From an uncultured Prochlorococcus sp. (lineage in GTDB: Bacteria > Cyanobacteriota > Cyanobacteriia > PCC-6307 > Cyanobiaceae): DNA of 64,000 bases. Made by a program: the position numbers and the translations under genes. Below, one piece after another: positions 58,790 to 64,000 of this stretch; positions within the stretch are counted from its first letter, which is position 1; the number at the start of each line of letters is the position of its first letter. The stretch spans positions 23,958-87,957 of the forward strand of contig CACHEM010000003.1 of assembly GCA_902578845.1 (NCBI GenBank). The letters run 5' to 3'. The notes under the pieces are model-generated. The model made no database searches. It saw nothing but the letters and a program-made list of their open reading frames with translations, and was not told the origin of the DNA.

Positions 58790-59938
58790 ATGTCATTTTT
58801 ATTAAAAGCTCAAAATACCTGGGAAAATTTTGCGAAATACAAAATTAATGATTATGCAAAATTAAGAAATTTTGATTTTGGGCCAAATAACGAAAGTTCA
58901 GTTTCAAAATTATCGCCTTTCATTACTCATAGAATATTGTCCGAATATGATCTGATCCATGATATTAAAAGTAAGTACAAAATCAAAAATTCAACTAAAT
59001 TTGTTGAAGAAATATTTTGGAGAGTTTACTGGAAAGGTTGGATGGAAAATAGACCTAAAGTTTGGAGAAATTTTATTTCAGAAGATAATCTCGATTTTGA
59101 TTATGAGCTATATGAAAGTGCAATTAATGGCAATACAGAATTAGATTTTTTTAATTCTTGGGTCCATGAATTAAAGCAGTACAACTATTTGCATAACCAT
59201 ACAAGAATGTGGTTTGCGAGTACTTGGATATTTAATTTAGGCCTTCCATGGCAATTGGGAGCAAAGTTTTTCTTTAAATATCTTTTTGATGGTGATGCTG
59301 CATCTAATCTCCTTAGCTGGAGATGGGTCGGAGGATTGCAAACGAAGGGAAAACAATATCTTTTTTCATCATCAAACCTAAGAAAATTTTCAAATAATAG
59401 ATTTAATGCAGAAAAAATAAGTAATCAACAAATTTTTCTTGAAGAATCTAATCAAATACCATTAGAAGATGAGATTTATAAAAATGATATGGATCCTAAA
59501 TCAGATAATCTGATAATGTTTGAAAATGATCTGCACCTTGAAACCCTTAAAAATTTAATTAGAAGCTATAAAAAAGTATTTATTATCCTTTTAAAAAATG
59601 AACAAAGACAAATTAAATTGTCTGAATCTGTTTTGAAATTTAAACAAGATTTGGTCTCTGAATTTGTAGAGGATTTTGATAATGTTGAACAGATTGAACC
59701 TTATTCACTGGAAAATACTTTTAAAAACTCCAACGAAATAGACATTATTTATCCTGGTGTGGGAGAAAATTATGATTTCATAACTGAGTTTAAAAATTTA
59801 AACCATAAAAAAATTTTTAATCTTGTGAGGGATGAAGATTTATTTGCTTGGAAATTTGCTAAAAAAGGGTTTTTCAAATTTAAAGAAAATATTCCAAAAA
59901 TAAATCAGAGAATATTAGAAAATTACTCAAAAAAATAA
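58790..59938 (+). CDS. Photolyase/cryptochrome-like protein with FAD domain first
   Basis: Residues about 35-215 match the FAD-binding domain of photolyases: LSPFITHRILSEYDLI, FWRVYWKGWMENRP, HNHTRMWFAS, WIFNLGLPW, DGDAASNLLSWRWVGGLQT. Normal photolyases have an alpha/beta antenna domain before this region; here it is missing and an alpha/beta-like region of about 150 residues follows. It may be a permuted or reduced member; DNA repair activity is not certain. Confidence 0.8.
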   Translation: MSFLLKAQNTWENFAKYKINDYAKLRNFDFGPNNESSVSKLSPFITHRILSEYDLIHDIKSKYKIKNSTKFVEEIFWRVYWKGWMENRPKVWRNFISEDNLDFDYELYESAINGNTELDFFNSWVHELKQYNYLHNHTRMWFASTWIFNLGLPWQLGAKFFFKYLFDGDAASNLLSWRWVGGLQTKGKQYLFSSSNLRKFSNNRFNAEKISNQQIFLEESNQIPLEDEIYKNDMDPKSDNLIMFENDLHLETLKNLIRSYKKVFIILLKNEQRQIKLSESVLKFKQDLVSEFVEDFDNVEQIEPYSLENTFKNSNEIDIIYPGVGENYDFITEFKNLNHKKIFNLVRDEDLFAWKFAKKGFFKFKENIPKINQRILENYSKK

Positions 59939-60079
59939 TTTTTAACTTAGTTGAATTCCTAATTAGAAATAACCCTTTCGGCAAGTAAGTATAAATACTT
60001 ATTTAGGTGCGACTTTTGCCCTTTAATCCACGATGGATAATGTTACTAGTTATTTTTACTTAAGGACCTTTTTTTTATA

Positions 60080-60631
60080 GTGCTTTCAACAATTCTTACC
60101 AAGTCGTTTAGCAAAGATACTGCTTTATTAATTCTTAGAGTTATAACTGGAACTGTTCTTATTCATCACGGTTACGAGAAATTAGCAAATATAGAAAATT
60201 TCGCTGATGCCTTTGTCAGACCATTACATCTTCCATTTCCAATATTTTTATCATACATAGCGGCATTCTCAGAAATAGGTGGTAGTTGGTTACTAATTAT
60301 CGGCTTAGCTACAAGATTTGGAGCTTTGGCAATTGTTGGAACAATTTCTGTGGCCATATATCATGCACTGGTTACTTCAGGTTTTAATATTTTCTTACTG
60401 GAGCTTTTACTTTTGTATTTCGCTTCAGCAACCTCAATTGCATTAACAGGTCCAGGTAATTTCTCATTAGATGAAGTAATTATCAGAATTTTGAAATCAG
60501 AAGATGAAGAGGAAATTATACCTTCAACAAAAGTAAAACCTTCCAAGCAAATCGAAGTTAAAGAAGAAACAAGCAAAGGTGGTCTATTTCAATTTTTGCA
60601 AGCAAATATACTTTCAGATACTTCAAGCTAA
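60080..60631 (+). CDS. DoxX-family membrane protein
   Basis: GTG 60080 starts a 183-residue protein with four spans and DoxX text: LRVITGTVLIHHGYEKLANI, EIGGSWLLIIGLATRFGAL. A long acidic/basic cytoplasmic tail (DEEEIIPSTKVKPSKQIEVK) is added. Role uncertain. The 3' end overlaps the convergent gene at 60623. Confidence 0.8.
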   Translation: MLSTILTKSFSKDTALLILRVITGTVLIHHGYEKLANIENFADAFVRPLHLPFPIFLSYIAAFSEIGGSWLLIIGLATRFGALAIVGTISVAIYHALVTSGFNIFLLELLLLYFASATSIALTGPGNFSLDEVIIRILKSEDEEEIIPSTKVKPSKQIEVKEETSKGGLFQFLQANILSDTSS

Positions 60632-60796
60632 CTTTTTAGGATAGAGACTATTTATTAGTTCTAACCTTTTTCGATTATTGTTTCTCTTCTCAAGTTTTAT
60701 CTTAATCGTTGCTTCAGAAAGACTTATAAGCAGCCCTATAGCAGTAACCCAAGATAAAAAAATAAAAGGGTTTTCTGGAATTTCTGAGAAATTCAT
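60623..60796 (-). CDS. Small membrane protein, 57 residues
   Basis: ATG 60796 encodes one span (PFIFLSWVTAIGLLISL) and a basic tail (KLEKRNNNRKRLELINSLYP). Function unknown. It overlaps the DoxX gene end by 9 bp. Confidence 0.55.
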   Translation of the reverse strand: MNFSEIPENPFIFLSWVTAIGLLISLSEATIKIKLEKRNNNRKRLELINSLYPKKLA

Positions 60797-60869
60797 ATAA
60801 ATAATACCTCTTTTTTAAATTGACTGATCACTATATGTTTTTCAACCTAAATATACAATTTAGAAATAT

Positions 60870-61421
60870 TTAAGGATTAATTTCAACTTTTTCCCATTTC
60901 TTAACCTTTTCCCAAAGATATCTTTTATGAACTGGTTGTTCTAATTTAAGAAGATCTACTGAATCGATTTCAAAATTTAGAACCACAAAGTTTTCTGACT
61001 TGGGTAAATTGGATAATATTTCATGAGTAGATTGGACTTTCGGGTTTATTTTTTCTCCAGGAGATCCCCAAAACCAGGAAGATTTTGATTTTTCTGATAA
61101 TGAATCCCAATAATTTTTGTTATCAATTAATTCATGTATTTTTCCTTTAAATCTATATTGTGATTTGGATTTCAAAAAAAACCATAATATTTCTGCATTA
61201 GGGTTGGATTTTAAATGCCCAATTTTTTCACTTCTTCTATCAGTAAAAATTATCATTGAACTATCTTTATGCCATCCTCTGAAGACAACTGTTCTTAATC
61301 TTGGCTTATTTTCTTCGCTAACTGTTGCAAGCTGTATCCATCTATTAGAGTGTGATTTCCCCTCTTTTTTTCTAGAAGATTTTAAATCTTGTCTCCAACT
61401 TGGTAAGTTGTTATCAAGCAT
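60870..61421 (-). CDS. Pyridoxamine 5'-phosphate oxidase-like flavoprotein (Alr4036 type)
   Basis: The 183-residue protein has SNRWIQLATVSEENKPRLRT, VVFRG, IFTDRRSEK and ILWFFLKSKSQYRFKGK, the pattern of the Alr4036-type FMN-binding split barrel. It is not a canonical PdxH. Overlaps the upstream gene by 8 bp. Confidence 0.8.
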   Translation of the reverse strand: MLDNNLPSWRQDLKSSRKKEGKSHSNRWIQLATVSEENKPRLRTVVFRGWHKDSSMIIFTDRRSEKIGHLKSNPNAEILWFFLKSKSQYRFKGKIHELIDNKNYWDSLSEKSKSSWFWGSPGEKINPKVQSTHEILSNLPKSENFVVLNFEIDSVDLLKLEQPVHKRYLWEKVKKWEKVEINP

Positions 61422-62031
61422 TTAATTTAGGCAAAATAAGACCACTTTTCTTTTTGTATTCTTCGAATGAATCATATTTTGAGAGTGATTTATCTTTTTT
61501 TATCATTCTTGGGAGAAAAACTATAGAGAAAAATATTGCAAGAATTGCTAATGGAACGAAACTCATTGAGAGGATGGCGAATGATAGATAAATTAGTATT
61601 TCTCCTAGATAATTTGTATTCCTTATATTTTCGAAAAATCCTTCTTTAATTAGATCTTTTTTTAATTTAAGAGAAAAATATTTTTGGGCATCACTAGCAA
61701 AGTGTAAAAACACACCAATTATATTTATAGATACAGAAGCAGCTATTACAATATTTGGAACAGATTTCTGAGATGAGATAAGAATGTAGGGAGCTACCCA
61801 GTAACTTCCAAGGAAAATAAAACCAGCAACTGAAGTTAAAAAATTGATTTTTTCTTTAAAATAAGGATCTGGGAATATCTTTTCTTTTAAAAGCCAAAGT
61901 AATCCATAAGTACCGTGCAGAGCTAAATAAACGTAGGGAGCGATTGTAAAATTATCAAAAAAAGTCATAAGGCCTATTACTACAAATGCAGTGAGTCCCT
62001 TGTGAAGATTAATTATTTGATTAAGTTTCAT
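61414..62031 (-). CDS. DUF1295/isoprenylcysteine methyltransferase-like membrane protein
   Basis: The 205-residue protein has five spans and a C-terminal reductase/ICMT pattern: HFASDAQKYFSLKL, EGFFENIRNTNYLGEILIYL, DSFEEYKKKSG. Substrates of the family are lipids or isoprenoid thiols; not known here. Co-transcribed with the flavoprotein gene. Confidence 0.75.
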   Translation of the reverse strand: MKLNQIINLHKGLTAFVVIGLMTFFDNFTIAPYVYLALHGTYGLLWLLKEKIFPDPYFKEKINFLTSVAGFIFLGSYWVAPYILISSQKSVPNIVIAASVSINIIGVFLHFASDAQKYFSLKLKKDLIKEGFFENIRNTNYLGEILIYLSFAILSMSFVPLAILAIFFSIVFLPRMIKKDKSLSKYDSFEEYKKKSGLILPKLNA

Positions 62032-62098
62032 CTTTTTAAATAATCTAAAAAATGAAATTATTTTCTGTGGATCTAACCTAAGTCGTCAAAAGTTTTAA

Positions 62099-62170
62099 TG
62101 GGCGATACTGGATTCGAACCAGTGGCCACTACCGTGTCGAGGTAGTGCTCTACCACTGAGCTAATCGCCC
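62099..62170 (-). tRNA. tRNA-Val (anticodon GAC)
   Basis: A complete cloverleaf: acceptor GGGCGAT/ATCGCCC, D-arm GCTCAGTGGTAGAGC, anticodon arm ACTACC-TCGACAC-GGTAGT, T-arm CTGGTTCGAATCCAG. The loop reads GAC at positions 34-36 with C at 33. CCA is not encoded. tRNAs of this kind are integration targets in this genus, but no integrase is adjacent. Confidence 0.93.
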
Positions 62171-62220
62171 AAATTGAAGAAATTTTTTATTCCCCTTATA
62201 AGAAAATAGCAGGTTGCGTT

Positions 62221-63012
62221 TCATTTCCTAAGTAATTTAACTTTCCATCGTTCTCTTTTGGTTATTTCTAAATTTAGAATTTCAATAAATCCTTTATTTT
62301 CAAGTTCTAGTTTGTCGCCAATTTTTAGATTAATAGTTGGTTTATTAACTTTGCTTCCATTTAATCTGAGCATTCCATTTTCTATCCTTTCAATGATTTT
62401 GGTTCGTGATAACCTAAAGCCAGCTGAAGCTATAGCATCTAATCTTGTTGAAGCTTCTACTGTATTGACAAGTTTTTTTGTTCTTCCCGAAGGTATTTGT
62501 AATTCATCTATACCTGCTAAATTAATTTTTACTTTTACGTCTCTTAAATAAAAAATCTTTTCAACTAGATGCTCAATATCTAAATTATCAATTATCCCTT
62601 GTGCTCCCCTATCGCCAATAGTCCATATATCTCCGACTTTGCTTTGATTTACCCCATTTTCAATTAAGAGGGTTCTAAAGTCATCTTGTGTAGCATTATC
62701 AAATAAAAAATTGCCATTAATTTTTATTCCTTGAGCTGGAAAATTACTTTTTAGCGAATCCTCTTCAAGAATGCTATCTCCTCTAAAGCAAGCTATCCGA
62801 GATCTTTGAGAAGAGGAGAATCCTCCATAAATAAAAAATTTGAAATCATTTAAATTTTCAAAATCTTTTAAAATCTCCTCGCAAACATAAGTTGAATTAA
62901 ACCCAGTCCAATAAGTTTCCCAGTGTTTGTAAGCTAAGTTAGCAATATTTATTAATTCCTCAGTTTCTTTTTTGTAGTTTGAATTTATTAAGATTTCTTT
63001 TAAGTCAATCAT
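62221..63012 (-). CDS. Photosystem II S4 domain protein (YlmH-like)
   Basis: The 263-residue protein has a C-terminal S4 RNA-binding domain (TRLDAIASAGFRLSRTKIIE; GMLRLNGSKVNKPTINLKIG) after an N-terminal region like YlmH, with DIWTIGDRGAQGI. Cyanobacterial members are annotated as photosystem II S4 proteins. It overlaps the upstream gene's stop. Confidence 0.85.
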   Translation of the reverse strand: MIDLKEILINSNYKKETEELINIANLAYKHWETYWTGFNSTYVCEEILKDFENLNDFKFFIYGGFSSSQRSRIACFRGDSILEEDSLKSNFPAQGIKINGNFLFDNATQDDFRTLLIENGVNQSKVGDIWTIGDRGAQGIIDNLDIEHLVEKIFYLRDVKVKINLAGIDELQIPSGRTKKLVNTVEASTRLDAIASAGFRLSRTKIIERIENGMLRLNGSKVNKPTINLKIGDKLELENKGFIEILNLEITKRERWKVKLLRK

Positions 63013-63579
63013 TTAGCCTTCTAAAAAAATTATATCTTTTGCTTCTGATTGTTTTATCAAAGCCCAAGGTAATTCAGTTCCAATTTGATTTTCAAGCAGA
63101 ATAAGCCATTTACCCTCTTTATTAAAATTAATAATTGGTCTCAACTCTTTATTTCTATTAATGTTGATACTCGCAGAAGAAACAACACTACCTAAATAGC
63201 CTGAACCCATTCCTAAAAGTCCTCCAATGAGAGATTCACCGATATTATTCAAACCAAGAAAACTGAAAGTAGATAAATTTGTCATATTAGAAAAAGCTAT
63301 TCCAGCTATAAAACCAAATGGCATTAGCCATCTACTCATTTCTTTTTGTCTAATCTTTCTATCAAGTTTTGGATTTAAAATTCTTATATCCTCAAATTTT
63401 TGAGATTTGAATAAGGTATTTGCTTTCGCATTTAGCAATTCTGTTTCATCTGATGATATTTTCTCACTTTTTGGTGGGATCAAAATAGCTTCAGAGAGCA
63501 TTACTGATTTTTCGTTGAAAACTTCAAATAGTTGGATACATTTATCAATGTCTTCAAATATCACAATACTTTTAGTCAA
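63013..63579 (-). CDS. Conserved hypothetical 188-residue protein
   Basis: TTG 63579 starts a protein with a soluble N-terminal half, two short hydrophobic Gly-rich segments (about 90-105 and 115-135; LIGGLLGMGSGYLGSVVSSA) and a C-terminal domain ending ELPWALIKQSEAKDI. It is co-transcribed with the S4 gene; function unknown. Confidence 0.65.
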   Translation of the reverse strand: MTKSIVIFEDIDKCIQLFEVFNEKSVMLSEAILIPPKSEKISSDETELLNAKANTLFKSQKFEDIRILNPKLDRKIRQKEMSRWLMPFGFIAGIAFSNMTNLSTFSFLGLNNIGESLIGGLLGMGSGYLGSVVSSASININRNKELRPIINFNKEGKWLILLENQIGTELPWALIKQSEAKDIIFLEG

Positions 63580-63678
63580 ATTTCAATCCTCAAATGTTTG
63601 TGTGTTATTCAAATTAATAAAATAAGATACATACACTATAGATTAAGTTAAAGTAAAAGATTAAAGAACCAATCTTAA

Positions 63679-64000
63679 ATGACAAAAGTTCTCATTACAG
63701 ATCCAATTGATCAAACAGGAATCGATATTCTTTCACAAGTTGCTCAGGTTGATCAGAAGATAGGAATCTCAGACTCTGAGCTAGCTTCCATTATTAAAGA
63801 TTATGATGCTTTAATGATTCGCTCTGGTACTCAAGTGACCGAAGAAATTATTAACTCTTCAAGTAAATTGAGAATTATTGGAAGAGCAGGAGTTGGAGTT
63901 GATAATGTTGATGTTAAGGCTGCTACTCAAAAAGGAGTTCTTGTTGTTAATTCTCCAGGGGGCAACACAATAGCTGCTGCTGAACATACTATAGCTATGA
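63679..64000 (+). CDS. serA: D-3-phosphoglycerate dehydrogenase, 5' part
   Basis: ATG 63679 encodes MTKVLITDPIDQTGIDILSQ, then ALMIRSGTQV, IIGRAGVGVDNVD and NSPGGNTIAAAEHTIAM, the first ~107 residues of SerA. The gene runs off the window. The enzyme makes 3-phosphohydroxypyruvate, the first step of serine synthesis. Confidence 0.93.
   Translation, partial: MTKVLITDPIDQTGIDILSQVAQVDQKIGISDSELASIIKDYDALMIRSGTQVTEEIINSSSKLRIIGRAGVGVDNVDVKAATQKGVLVVNSPGGNTIAAAEHTIAM

Noticed and set aside
1..64000. rRNA genes or intact insertion-sequence transposases
   Set aside because: No rRNA-like conserved GC-rich stretch and no DDE transposase motif were seen on either strand.

Overview
The window is AT-rich DNA from a high-light-adapted Prochlorococcus. 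The evidence is five high-light-inducible (hli) genes, very small genes with tight overlaps, the tRNA-Val / photosystem II S4 protein / serA block at the right end, and many membrane microproteins typical of this genus. Clade or strain cannot be fixed by eye. The window divides into a mobile and island half (about 1-38 kb) and a denser, more core-like half (about 40-64 kb).

Bases 1-8.6 kb look like an integrated element. It has a partial gene preceded by five 25-27 bp iteron-like repeats, several unrecognised genes, a Cas4/RecB-like PD-(D/E)XK nuclease followed by two coiled-coil proteins, a lipoprotein and a 527-residue tyrosine recombinase. Upstream of the recombinase is a compound site: an 11-bp tandem direct repeat, a conserved TTCATTAGCCAGTA core, then a second 11-bp tandem repeat. 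The same architecture recurs at 15.7-15.9 and 18.1-18.3 kb, as expected of recombinase attachment sites or their remnants. A Tat-exported PhoX phosphatase with a candidate Pho box follows the recombinase.

From 10.5 to 33.8 kb the island is crowded with microproteins of 24-70 residues. They include paralogous families with Cys-based C-terminal signatures, hli operons, a segmental duplication (17.1-18.1 and 23.75-24.7 kb), two NTF2-like proteins, a DsrE-like protein, cupins, a dienelactone hydrolase and a LOG-family nucleotidase. Two families of non-coding sequence run through it. One is a hairpin plus 15-bp near-palindrome that repeatedly abuts start codons. The other is a shared leader motif ahead of microprotein genes. 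At 24.9-28.0 and 34.0-37.6 kb there are cell-surface glycosylation genes (GtrA, GT2, PMT-type, GT87, DPM1-GtrA fusion) and an LptF/G-type permease.

From 38 kb rightwards come another hli gene and hli pair, two fatty acid desaturases, more microproteins, an EamA transporter, an HI0933-type flavoprotein, a GAF protein, DUF2214, DUF1643 and pirin proteins, murD, an SDR, a ligase-like adenylation domain, a photolyase-like protein with inverted domain order, DoxX, a PNPOx-like flavoprotein, a DUF1295-type methyltransferase-like membrane protein, tRNA-Val(GAC), the S4 protein and the 5' end of serA.

Family names are recognised from motifs and remembered family features. No database search was possible, and many microproteins are ORFs supported only by ribosome-binding sites, overlaps or paralogy within the window.
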